Positions 7,619-15,017 of a stretch of 64,000 bases of DNA are shown here, in pieces. Made by a program: the position numbers and the translations under genes. This DNA comes from CAYWEM01 sp964457225 (lineage in GTDB: Bacteria > Acidobacteriota > Aminicenantia > UBA2199). Location: positions 109,100 through 173,099 of the forward strand of contig CAYWEM010000006.1 of NCBI GenBank assembly GCA_964457225.1, in the 5' to 3' direction. Positions within the stretch are counted from its first letter, which is position 1. Each line of letters begins with the position of its first letter. Below the pieces are notes generated by a model. It saw nothing but the letters and a program-made list of their open reading frames with translations. It ran no database searches and was not told the DNA's origin.

Positions 7619-8817
7619 GAGACGCTTTTATCTGCGATGCCATCCGCACCCCGGTCGGGCGCTACGGAGGACAGCTGTCTTCAATCCGCACCGACGATCT
7701 GGCGACAATTCCGCTGAAATTCATTATGCAGAGAAACCCCGGAGTGGACTGGCTTGAACTCAACGATGTCATTCTGGGCTGTGCCAACCAATCCGGGGAG
7801 GACAACCGCAACGTTGCCCGCATGGCCCTTCTTTTGGCCGGTTTACCCGAGGCTGTTCCCGGGGTGACTTTAAACCGGCTCTGCGGTTCAGGCCTGGACG
7901 CCGCCGGCAGCGCCGCCCGGGCGATCTGGACCGGCGAAGCTGACCTGCTGATCGCCGGAGGCGTGGAAAGCATGTCCAGGTCGCCTTTTGTCCTGGAAAA
8001 AGCTTCAACTCCCTTTTCCAGGTCGGTCAAGATGTACGACACCACCATCGGCTGGCGCTTTGTCAACCCCGATTTCGACCGGCGTTTCGGAACCGAATCG
8101 ATGATGGAAACGGCGGAAAACATTGCCGTCGATTTCAGAATAACACGTGAAGAGCAGGACCTTTTCGCCCTGCACAGCCAGGAAAAAGCTCTGGCCGCCC
8201 AGGCTCAGGGACTGCTGGCCAAAGAAATAGTTCCCGTTTCAGTACCCCAGCCGAAAAACGAAGCGCTGGTGGTTGAACTGGATGAGCATCCCCGTTCGAC
8301 CTCGCTGGAAAAGCTGGCCGCACTCAAATCATTGACCGGCAAAGAAGGCACGATAACCGCCGGCAACTCTTCCGGTGTAAACGACGGGGCCGCGGCCCTG
8401 CTCATCGCCTCCGAAAAAGCCGTCAAGAAGTTCGGTTTGACGCCCAAGGCTGTGATAAGGGGCATGCAGGCCGCCGGAGTAGCACCCCGGGTAATGGGAT
8501 TGGGGCCGGTGCCGGCCACGGAAAAGCTTTTGGGGCGCCTGGATGTTTCTCTGGATGATTTAGACCTCATTGAAATCAACGAAGCTTTCGCGGCCCAGGT
8601 ACTGGGATGTTTAAACCAACTCAAATTGAAATCAGATGATCCCCGTCTCAACAGATGGGGCGGAGCCATCGCCCTGGGGCATCCACTGGGCATGAGCGGA
8701 GCCAGGCTGATCGTCACCGCGGTCAACCAGTTGCAGGCCTGCAATCTCAGCAAAGCCCTCTGTACCATGTGTATCGGAGTCGGCCAGGGCATCGCCATGA
8801 TCATCGAATCAATCTGA
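7615..8817 (+). CDS. 3-oxoadipyl-CoA thiolase-like acetyl-CoA acyltransferase
   Basis: Thiolase that cleaves a 3-oxoacyl-CoA with CoA. The 400-aa protein follows PcaF/PaaJ along its whole length as I recall that sequence: FICDAIRTPVGRYGG at the start, VILGCANQSGEDNRNVARMA, SFSR-like FSR segment, DTTIGWRFVNP, GTITAGNSSGVNDGAAAL and MGLGPVPAT. Catalytic residues are C90 (NRLCGSG), H356 (GHPLGMSGA) and C386 (CTMCIGVGQG). DTTIGWRFVNP is particular to the 3-oxoadipyl-CoA branch, which implies products succinyl-CoA and acetyl-CoA. No aromatic-ring genes of the beta-ketoadipate pathway are nearby, so the 3-oxoadipate would come from the aminomutase/aminotransferase pair. Its ATG overlaps the aminotransferase stop by 4 nt. 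Confidence 0.92.
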   Translation: MRDAFICDAIRTPVGRYGGQLSSIRTDDLATIPLKFIMQRNPGVDWLELNDVILGCANQSGEDNRNVARMALLLAGLPEAVPGVTLNRLCGSGLDAAGSAARAIWTGEADLLIAGGVESMSRSPFVLEKASTPFSRSVKMYDTTIGWRFVNPDFDRRFGTESMMETAENIAVDFRITREEQDLFALHSQEKALAAQAQGLLAKEIVPVSVPQPKNEALVVELDEHPRSTSLEKLAALKSLTGKEGTITAGNSSGVNDGAAALLIASEKAVKKFGLTPKAVIRGMQAAGVAPRVMGLGPVPATEKLLGRLDVSLDDLDLIEINEAFAAQVLGCLNQLKLKSDDPRLNRWGGAIALGHPLGMSGARLIVTAVNQLQACNLSKALCTMCIGVGQGIAMIIESI

Positions 8818-8880
8818 AACCTGATTGAAAACCTTCCTCCTTTGCTGATCGCATAGAAGCTCGCCGAATAGGCACCGGAT

Positions 8881-8909
8881 TTGAAAAAAGCAATTAAAAG
8901 GAGTATCAT
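8881..8909 (+). promoter_or_regulatory. Internal promoter of module 2
   Basis: TTGAAA at 8881-8886, 17-nt spacer, TATCAT at 8904-8909; each hexamer differs from consensus by one base. It lies in the only long gap (143 bp) of the cluster, directly before the dehydrogenase gene, whose own RBS is GGAGG. It would let the second module be expressed separately. Confidence 0.6.
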
Positions 8910-8960
8910 ACTGCCTTTTAAATTCGCTGTTTTGGCAAGCAAACCAAGAAGGAGGAAAAA

Positions 8961-10079
8961 ATGTCCAAATACAAAATAGCCTGGTTACCCGGAGACGGCA
9001 TCGGCATCGAAGTGCTGGAAGCCGCCAGAATCGTTCTCGACAAACTGCAGTTGGACGCCGAATACATCCATGGCGACATCGGCTGGGAATTCTGGTGCCG
9101 GGAGGGAGACGCTTTTCCCCAGCGCACCATTGAGCTCCTGAAAAACGTTGATGCATCCCTGTTCGGAGCCATCACCTCCAAGCCGGTCAAGAAAGCCGAG
9201 GAGGAACTCGTTCCGGAATTAAAGGGCAAAGGCCTGATCTACCGCTCCCCGATCGTGCGCATGCGCCAGCTGTTCGATCTCTACATCTGCCTGCGGCCCT
9301 GCAAGGGGTATGCCGGCAATCCGCTCAACTTCAAGGAAAACATCGACCTGGTGGTCTTCCGGGAAAACACCGAAGATCTTTACGCCGGGGTCGAGTTCAA
9401 CCCGGTTCCGGCCGAGCTGGCCGAAACTCTGACCAAGCTCTCCAAGCCCTTTGCCCACTTTGCCTCTCTGCCCGGAGACCAGTACGCCGTTTCCACCAAG
9501 ATCAACACCCGCCAGGGTTCGGATAGAATTGTCCGGGCCGCTTTTGATTTCGCCCGCCAGTTCGGCCGCAAGAAAGTGACCGTGGTCCACAAGGCCAACG
9601 TGGTCAGGGCGACCGACGGTCTTTTCCTGGAAACCGCCAGGGAAGTCGCCCGCGACTACCCTGATATCCATATGGACGACGCCAACATCGACGCCATCTG
9701 CATGTGGCTGCTTAAGAATCCGTTCAACTACGACGTCCTGGTGGCGCCGAACCTGTACGGCGATATCATTTCTGATCTCTGTGCCCAGATGGTCGGCGGC
9801 CTCGGTTTCGGCTGCTCGGGCAATATCGGCAAAAAACTGGCCGTTTTTGAGCCGACCCACGGTTCGGCCCCCAAGTACGCGGGGCAGTACAAGGCCAATC
9901 CCATTGCCACCATCCTGACCGCCAAGATGATGCTCGACTGGCTCGGGGAAAAGGAATCCGGAGCACGCCTGGAAAAAGCAGTGGCCGAAGTCATCAGGGA
10001 AGGCATCGTGCGCACCTACGACATGGGCGGCTCAGCCAAGACCCTGGAAATGGCCGAAGCGATCGCCGCCAAACTGTAA
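8961..10079 (+). CDS. NADP-type isocitrate/homoisocitrate dehydrogenase homologue
   Basis: Beta-decarboxylating dehydrogenase of the isocitrate/isopropylmalate family, 372 aa. Oxidises a 2-hydroxy-tri/dicarboxylate and decarboxylates it, or runs reductively. RENTEDLYAG and DLYICLRP are of the isocitrate type, not the isopropylmalate type. K305-Y306 in GSAPKYAG match the NADP-specifying Lys-Tyr pair of E. coli ICDH. The position of ICDH Ser113 is S96, but the Asn115 position is Ile (I98) and an extra Arg (R100) lies nearby, so the side-chain pocket differs from ordinary isocitrate dehydrogenase. RBS GGAGG. Neighbours encode a LeuCD-type dehydratase, an HMG-CoA-lyase homologue and a CaiB CoA-transferase. 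Housekeeping Icd is an alternative but would not explain the neighbours. Confidence 0.85.
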   Translation: MSKYKIAWLPGDGIGIEVLEAARIVLDKLQLDAEYIHGDIGWEFWCREGDAFPQRTIELLKNVDASLFGAITSKPVKKAEEELVPELKGKGLIYRSPIVRMRQLFDLYICLRPCKGYAGNPLNFKENIDLVVFRENTEDLYAGVEFNPVPAELAETLTKLSKPFAHFASLPGDQYAVSTKINTRQGSDRIVRAAFDFARQFGRKKVTVVHKANVVRATDGLFLETAREVARDYPDIHMDDANIDAICMWLLKNPFNYDVLVAPNLYGDIISDLCAQMVGGLGFGCSGNIGKKLAVFEPTHGSAPKYAGQYKANPIATILTAKMMLDWLGEKESGARLEKAVAEVIREGIVRTYDMGGSAKTLEMAEAIAAKL

Positions 10080-10098
10080 AAAACTCAATTTTTCCGAC

Positions 10099-11019
10099 AT
10101 GAAACGGCAAGTTTACATTCACGAAGTCGGGCTGCGTGACGGCCTGCAAGTCGAAAAGACCACGGTGCCCCGGGAAGAAAAAATCAGCTGGATAGAGGAA
10201 CTGCTCGATTCGGGCCTGGACATCATCCAGCTGGGTTCTTTCGTCAACCCGGAAAAAGTGCCGCAAATGGCAGACACCGAGCGTCTTTTCGAGCATTTCA
10301 AGCAAAGAAAACAAGGCAGGCCGGTTTTTTCCGGCCTGGTCCTCAATGAAAAGGGCCTGGAAAGAGGCCTGGCCTGCGGGGTTGAAATGTTCTGCATGGG
10401 CGTTTCGGCCTCGGAAACCCACAGTCGCAAAAACACCGGCATGAGCCCGGCCGAAGCCCAGACCCGCATCCTGGGCATGGCCAGGCGGGCCCTGCAGGAA
10501 GGCCTGCGGGTCCAGGCCTCAGTGCAGTCGGCTTTCGGCTGCGGTTTCGAGGGTCAAATCTCCGGCGAGACGGTGATCGACCTGGTCAAATCCTACCTGG
10601 ACGCCGGGGTGAAAAACATCAGCCTGGCCGACACGGCCGGCCACGCTCACCCAATTCAGGTCGAAGAGCTTTTCGGCCGCATCCGCGGGCTGGACGAACA
10701 GGTTGAAATGGCCTGCCATTTTCACAACACTTACGGCCTCGGCCTGGCTAATTGTTACGCCGCCCTGCGGGCCGGGGTCACTTATTTCGAATCGGCTTTC
10801 GGCGGCCTGGGAGGCTGTCCTTTCACCAAGGCGCCGGCCGGCAACGTCAGCACCGAGGACCTGGTTCATTCCCTGCAGCGCATGGGGCTCCGTACTGACA
10901 TCGACCTGGAAAAACTGCTGGCCGCGGCCCGCCGGGTCGGCCGGTTTTTCGATCGCGATCTGCCGGGTTTCGTGTTGAAAAGCGGCACCCTGACCGGAGT
11001 AAAACCGGCTTCCAGTTAA
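10099..11019 (+). CDS. HMG-CoA lyase family enzyme
   Basis: DRE-TIM metallolyase of the hydroxymethylglutaryl-CoA lyase family, 306 aa. It cleaves a 3-hydroxyacyl-CoA with a tertiary alcohol into acetyl-CoA and a keto product. R13-D14 in GLRDGLQ, H207 and H209 in CHFHNTYG bind the metal and substrate. C240 in GGCPFTKAPAGNVSTED is the flexible-loop cysteine of true lyases; 2-isopropylmalate/homocitrate synthases lack this loop. Pairing with a CaiB CoA-transferase and a LeuCD-type dehydratase suggests a substrate such as citryl-, homocitryl-, citramalyl- or 2-isopropylmalyl-CoA rather than HMG-CoA. It starts 19 nt after the dehydrogenase. Confidence 0.85.
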   Translation: MKRQVYIHEVGLRDGLQVEKTTVPREEKISWIEELLDSGLDIIQLGSFVNPEKVPQMADTERLFEHFKQRKQGRPVFSGLVLNEKGLERGLACGVEMFCMGVSASETHSRKNTGMSPAEAQTRILGMARRALQEGLRVQASVQSAFGCGFEGQISGETVIDLVKSYLDAGVKNISLADTAGHAHPIQVEELFGRIRGLDEQVEMACHFHNTYGLGLANCYAALRAGVTYFESAFGGLGGCPFTKAPAGNVSTEDLVHSLQRMGLRTDIDLEKLLAAARRVGRFFDRDLPGFVLKSGTLTGVKPASS

Positions 11020-11034
11020 AAAAGGAGTAAAACC

Positions 11035-12228
11035 ATGAAATTACTGGAGAACATTCGGGTCCTGGACATGACCAATGTCCTCTCCGGGCCTTTCGCCACC
11101 ATGCACCTGGCCCTGCTGGGCGCGGAGGTGATCAAGATAGAAAACCCGGATGGAGGCGACCTGGCCCGCAAGCTCGGCAATGTCAACGATCTCAACAAGC
11201 AGTTAATGGGCACCAGTTTCCTGGCCCAGAACGCCAACAAGAAATCCCTGACCCTTAACCTTAAGCTGGATGAAGCCAAGGATGTTTTTCACCGCCTGAT
11301 CAAAAGCGCGGACGTGGTAGTGGAGAATTTCCGCCCCGGGGTCATGAAGCGGCTTGGTTTTTCCTATGAAGAACTCTGCAAAATAAACCCGGGCATCATC
11401 TACTGCGCCATTTCCGGCTTCGGCCAGACCGGTCCGGATGCCTTTAAACCGGCTTATGACCAGATAATCCAGGGCCTGTCCGGAGTTATGGCCATCAACG
11501 GAGACGAAAGACTCAATCCATTACGCTGCGGTTTCCCGGTCTGTGACACGGTCGGCGGCCTGAACGCGGCATTCGCCGTGATGGCCGCGTTGTTCCACCG
11601 CCAGCGTACCGGTGAAGGCCAGTTCATCGACATTTCCCTGCTCGATTCGATAATGCCCCTGATGGGCTGGGTGGCGGCCAACCTGCTGATCGGAGGCCAG
11701 CAGCCGGTACTGATGGGCAACGACAATTTCACCGCGGCTCCCTCCGGGTCTTTCAAGACCGCCGACGGCTACATCAACATCGCGGCCAACCAGCAGAAGC
11801 AGTGGGAAGACCTGGCTGACGCCCTGGGGGTGCCCGAGCTGAAAACCGATCAGCGTTTCCAGGAGAGGGACAAGCGCAAGGCCAATCGCAAGGAGCTTAC
11901 TCCCCTGCTGGAAGCCAGGCTCATGGAAAAACCAACCCTGCACTGGGTTGAAGTTCTCAACGAGAGAGGTATTCCCAGTGGAGACATTCTCGGCCTGGAG
12001 CAGGCCCTGAGCCAGGAACAGGCCAAGCATCGCGAAGTTATCACCAGTATCCGGGAAGAGAAAATCGGCGAAATCCAGCTCTTCAACCTGACCGCCAAGT
12101 TCTCGAAAACCCCGGCGGCCATTGATGCACCGCCGCCACGCCTGTCGGCCCACAGTGATGAAATACTGAGCGATCTGGGATTCAGTCCCGCGGAAATCGC
12201 GGCCCTGAAGGAAAAAGCGGCCGTTTAA
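11035..12228 (+). CDS. CaiB/BaiF (family III) CoA-transferase
   Basis: Family III CoA-transferase, 397 aa, transferring CoA between an acyl-CoA and a carboxylic acid through an aspartyl-CoA anhydride. N-terminal LDMTNVLSGPFATMHLALLGAEVIKIE and VVENFRPGVMKRLGF are the standard signatures. The catalytic aspartate is D171 in FPVCDTVGGLNAAF. Length is typical of the single-domain family. Members include succinyl-CoA:citramalate and :itaconate transferases, which fits the flanking lyase and dehydratase. The gene sits 15 nt after the lyase and 29 nt before the dehydratase with an RBS (GGAG), so it belongs to the same transcript. Confidence 0.9.
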   Translation: MKLLENIRVLDMTNVLSGPFATMHLALLGAEVIKIENPDGGDLARKLGNVNDLNKQLMGTSFLAQNANKKSLTLNLKLDEAKDVFHRLIKSADVVVENFRPGVMKRLGFSYEELCKINPGIIYCAISGFGQTGPDAFKPAYDQIIQGLSGVMAINGDERLNPLRCGFPVCDTVGGLNAAFAVMAALFHRQRTGEGQFIDISLLDSIMPLMGWVAANLLIGGQQPVLMGNDNFTAAPSGSFKTADGYINIAANQQKQWEDLADALGVPELKTDQRFQERDKRKANRKELTPLLEARLMEKPTLHWVEVLNERGIPSGDILGLEQALSQEQAKHREVITSIREEKIGEIQLFNLTAKFSKTPAAIDAPPPRLSAHSDEILSDLGFSPAEIAALKEKAAV

Positions 12229-12257
12229 ACGGCTGCCCATAAACAGGAGGAAATACC

Positions 12258-13556
12258 ATGGCAATGACATTGGTAGAAAAAATCGTGGCCCGGGCCACCG
12301 GCCGTAAAGAGGTCAAGGCCGGGGAAGTCCTGGAACCCAGGGTGGACATGGCCATGTCCCATGAAAACGGGGCCCTGGTCATCAACCAGTTCCAGGAAGT
12401 ATTCAAGGACACCGGCCTGGAACTGCGGGTCTGGGATCCGGAAAAAATAGCCATCATCTTCGATCACCGCGTACCGGCCGAGAGCGCCAAGACGGCCTCA
12501 AACCAGAAGAAGATCCGTGAATTCGTGGCCAAGCAGGGCATCAGCAAGTTTCACGACATCCGCGGAGACCAGGGCGGCATCTGTCATCAGATCCTGCCGG
12601 AGAACGGCTACGTCCGGCCCGGCTACGTCCTGGTCGGCACCGACAGTCATACCACCAGCCACGGCGCCCTGGGCGCCTTCTCCTTCGGTATCGGGGCCAC
12701 GGAAATGGCCGCGGTCTGGTCTTTGGGCCGCATTCTCAACGTCGAGGTCCCGGCCACCATCAAGGTTACGGTCAAGGGAGAATTCCCAAAACACGTATAT
12801 CCCAAGGACCTGATCCTGCACCTGATCGGCAAACTTACCGCCGAGGGGGCCAATTTCAAGGTGATTGAGTTCCACGGTGAAACCATCCGCCGTATGTCCA
12901 CTTCCGGCCGCCTGGTCATCTGCAACATGACGGTGGAAGCCGGGGCCACCTCGGGCATCGTGCCTCCTGACCGGGAAACCCTGCGCTACCTGCGCGAAGA
13001 AGCCGGAGTGACCGAAATTTCAGCCGACTCACTGCTGCTGCCGGATGCCGACGCCGAGTACGACCAGGAAATCGAGATCGACGTCAGCACCCTGGAACCG
13101 CAGATCGCCTGCCCGCACACAGTGGACAACGTCAAGAACATCGGCGAAGTGACCGGTACGGCCATCCAGCAGGTGGTCATCGGTTCCTGCACCAACGGCC
13201 GGCTCGACGACCTGGAAATCGCGGCCGGCATCCTGAAAGGCAATAAAGTGGCCAAAAGTACCCGCATGCTGGTTTTCCCCGCTTCCTACCGCATCTACAT
13301 GGAAGCATTGGCCCGCGGTTACGTGGCCGACATGTTGCGGGCCGGGGCGGTAGTCATGAATCCGGGCTGCGGTCCCTGCCTGGGCATCCACCAGGGCGCC
13401 CTGGGTGACGGCGAAGTCGCCCTGGCTACCACCAACCGCAATTTCAAGGGCCGCATGGGTAATCCCAAGGGCGAGGTTTATCTCTGCTCACCTGCCGTGG
13501 CAGCCGCTTCGGCCCTGACCGGAGTGATCAGCGATCCCAGAAAAGGAGGAAAGTGA
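12258..13556 (+). CDS. LeuC/HacA-type dehydratase, large subunit
   Basis: Large, [4Fe-4S]-carrying subunit of an aconitase-family isomerase of the short, two-subunit type (432 aa, as in archaeal LeuC/HacA/DmdA). Cluster ligands are C311 in IGSCTNGR and C371 and C374 in NPGCGPC. Other signatures are DSHTTSHGALGAFSFGIGATEM and CTNGRLDDLEIAA. It would move a hydroxyl between adjacent carbons of a tertiary/secondary hydroxy acid pair (isopropylmalate, citrate, homocitrate or methylmalate type). Only one base separates it from the small subunit. Leucine biosynthesis is unlikely: no leuA or leuB-type IPM dehydrogenase is present, and the dehydrogenase in the cluster is of isocitrate type. Confidence 0.9.
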   Translation: MAMTLVEKIVARATGRKEVKAGEVLEPRVDMAMSHENGALVINQFQEVFKDTGLELRVWDPEKIAIIFDHRVPAESAKTASNQKKIREFVAKQGISKFHDIRGDQGGICHQILPENGYVRPGYVLVGTDSHTTSHGALGAFSFGIGATEMAAVWSLGRILNVEVPATIKVTVKGEFPKHVYPKDLILHLIGKLTAEGANFKVIEFHGETIRRMSTSGRLVICNMTVEAGATSGIVPPDRETLRYLREEAGVTEISADSLLLPDADAEYDQEIEIDVSTLEPQIACPHTVDNVKNIGEVTGTAIQQVVIGSCTNGRLDDLEIAAGILKGNKVAKSTRMLVFPASYRIYMEALARGYVADMLRAGAVVMNPGCGPCLGIHQGALGDGEVALATTNRNFKGRMGNPKGEVYLCSPAVAAASALTGVISDPRKGGK

Positions 13557-13557
13557 C

Positions 13558-14055
13558 ATGGCCAAGGTAGTATTCAAACTGGGCGACGACATATCCACCG
13601 ACATCATATATCCAGGCCGTTTCATGGCCACGGTGCTGCCGAGCGAAACCCCGCAGTTTGCATTCGCCGATTACATCGAATTCAACCAGAAACTGAAAAG
13701 CGGAGTCATCACCCCGGGCAGTGTCATCGTGGCCGACAAGAATTTCGGTTGCGGCTCTTCCCGCGAACAAGCCGCTTCCTGTCTTAAAGGCCATGAACTG
13801 GTGGTGGTGGCCAGGAACTTTTCACGCATTTTCCTGCAGAACGCGGTCAACCTGGGGCTTGCCCTGGTGGTCTGCCCTGAGATCGAAGCCGCTGAAGGCG
13901 ATGAACTGGAAATCACTGCCACTGAAGTTAAAAACCTGACCAGCAAGCGCAGTTTCGCGGTGATTCCCCTGCCAGCGGCCCAGCAGGCCATCATCGATGC
14001 CGGCGGCCTGATCGCCTACGCCCGCAAGAAACTCCTCAAGGGGGACGGTGCTTGA
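13558..14055 (+). CDS. LeuD/HacB-type dehydratase, small subunit
   Basis: Small swivel-domain subunit (165 aa) that completes the active site of the two-subunit dehydratase. GDDISTDIIYPGRF at the N-terminus and NFGCGSSREQA are diagnostic. In this family the loop just after PG sets substrate choice; here it reads RFMATV, which is neither the typical isopropylmalate nor the homoaconitase form I remember, so specificity is open. The last five codons (KGDGA plus stop) are encoded by a dispersed repeat (GGGGACGGTGCTTGA), so the native C-terminus may have been replaced. Confidence 0.88.
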   Translation: MAKVVFKLGDDISTDIIYPGRFMATVLPSETPQFAFADYIEFNQKLKSGVITPGSVIVADKNFGCGSSREQAASCLKGHELVVVARNFSRIFLQNAVNLGLALVVCPEIEAAEGDELEITATEVKNLTSKRSFAVIPLPAAQQAIIDAGGLIAYARKKLLKGDGA

Positions 14056-14064
14056 CTTCTTGAC
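14041..14064 (-). repeat. Dispersed intergenic repeat, copy 1
   Basis: GGGGACGGTGCTTGAC, TT, then CTTGAC. It is the reverse complement (with TT/AA variation) of the repeats at 43847, 45624, 54489, 60629, 60682 and 60717, and shares its core with 14987 and 16049. This copy supplies the end and stop codon of the LeuD-like gene. Confidence 0.8.
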
Positions 14065-14166
14065 TTTAGCGAAAACACCAACGCCTGATCAAGGCAAATT
14101 ATGGGCATGGTATTATTGAGATTGCCGATGACAAGAATATTCGAGCATTGGAATAAGTAAAACAGA

Positions 14167-14205
14167 TTGACAAAAGTATTAATTGATATTATACCTTTGG
14201 TATAA
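14167..14205 (+). promoter_or_regulatory. Promoter and operator-like palindrome of the toxin-antitoxin operon
   Basis: TTGACA at 14167-14172. Near the -10 position lies a perfect inverted repeat TTATACC-TTT-GGTATAA (14189-14205), which contains TATACC 17 nt after the -35. A palindrome over the -10 just before an RHH antitoxin gene is the expected place for autorepression by the antitoxin or toxin-antitoxin complex. Confidence 0.6.
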
Positions 14206-14210
14206 ATGGT

Positions 14211-14265
14211 GGTAAAAAATGAGCGGAGTAAAAACAGCCATATCTTTAGATGAAAAATTGTTCAA
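14211..14265 (+). repeat. 55-bp contig-end duplicate, left copy
   Basis: Identical to 14366-14420 on the other side of the N run. It contains the RBS region, ATG (14219) and first codons of the antitoxin. The two contig ends evidently overlap by 55 bp, so this is one sequence written twice. Confidence 0.85.
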
Positions 14266-14365
14266 NNNNNNNNNNNNNNNNNNNNNNNNNNNNNNNNNNN
14301 NNNNNNNNNNNNNNNNNNNNNNNNNNNNNNNNNNNNNNNNNNNNNNNNNNNNNNNNNNNNNNNNN
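14266..14365. other. Assembly gap (100 N)
   Basis: Exactly 100 N, the conventional filler for a gap of unknown length. Because both flanks end in the same 55 bp, the true gap is probably zero and the locus continuous. Confidence 0.95.
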
Positions 14366-14373
14366 GGTAAAAA

Positions 14374-14628
14374 ATGAGCGGAGTAAAAACAGCCATATCT
14401 TTAGATGAAAAATTGTTCAATGAAGTCGATTCAATGGCAAACCAATTGAAGATTTCCAGGAGTAAACTGTTTGCCCTGGCCATAAGGGAGTTCCTTAAAA
14501 AGAGAGAAAATCAATCCATATTGGATGAATTAAATGCCGCCTACACTGACAGCCAGGACGAAGAGGTTCAACTGGCAAAAAAGATGAAGAAAAAACGAGT
14601 TTCGACTATTAAGCATGAATCATGGTAG
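14374..14628 (+). CDS. RHH-type antitoxin (MazE/CopG-like)
   Basis: 84-aa antitoxin. Residues 1-45 (VKTAISLDEKLFNEVDSMA, then LKISRSKLFALAIREFLKK) form a ribbon-helix-helix DNA-binding domain; the C-terminal half is charged and would wrap the toxin. Its stop overlaps the toxin start by 7 nt. Expression is probably autoregulated through the palindrome before the left copy of its start. Because of the contig-end duplication its start also appears at 14219. Confidence 0.85.
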   Translation: MSGVKTAISLDEKLFNEVDSMANQLKISRSKLFALAIREFLKKRENQSILDELNAAYTDSQDEEVQLAKKMKKKRVSTIKHESW

Positions 14629-14978
14629 TCAAACAAGGCGAAATTTACTGGATTGATTTAGGCGAACCTTCAGGTTCAGAGCCGGGGTATCGCCATCCAC
14701 ACATCGTCATCCAAAACAATGTCTTCAATTCCAGCAAGATCAATACAGCAGTGATTTGTTCCCTGACAACCAACCTGAAAAGAGCTGATGCACCGGGCAA
14801 TGTCCTGTTAAAAAAAGGGGAAGCGAATTTACCAAAGGATTGCGTGGTAAACATATCGCAACTATTCACTATTAACAAATCAGAACTGGTTGACAAGATC
14901 GGACAAGTCACAAAAATAAGATTTTCCGAGATTTACCAAGGCATCAAACTGCTCATCGAACCCAGGGAAATTGATTAG
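14622..14978 (+). CDS. MazF/PemK-family toxin
   Basis: 118-aa mRNA interferase of the MazF/PemK family. KQGEIYWIDLGEPSGSEPGYRHPHIVIQN carries the family start (G-E-I-Y-W, then the RHPxVVIQ-type strand). ICSLTTNL with the Thr and DCVVNISQLFTINKSELV are the remaining conserved strands. It overlaps the antitoxin by 7 nt, typical of translational coupling. The genes are more A/T-rich than the neighbouring operon, which fits acquisition. Confidence 0.9.
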   Translation: MVVKQGEIYWIDLGEPSGSEPGYRHPHIVIQNNVFNSSKINTAVICSLTTNLKRADAPGNVLLKKGEANLPKDCVVNISQLFTINKSELVDKIGQVTKIRFSEIYQGIKLLIEPREID

Positions 14979-14986
14979 AAGCTGAA

Positions 14987-15017
14987 GCTCGGTGCTTGAC
15001 TTCTTGACTTTATAGAA
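14987..15017 (+). repeat. 31-bp direct repeat, copy A
   Basis: GCTCGGTGCTTGACTTC onward to TTTATAGAA, identical over 31 bp to 16049-16079. Its core is the dispersed CTTGAC-nn-CTTGAC repeat. The two copies bracket about 1.06 kb holding the integron-like cassette. Confidence 0.85.

Noticed and set aside
12258..14055. Annotation of the dehydratase pair as leucine-biosynthetic leuCD.
   Set aside because: No leuA or isopropylmalate-type leuB is nearby, the adjacent dehydrogenase has isocitrate-type motifs and the operon is catabolic in content.
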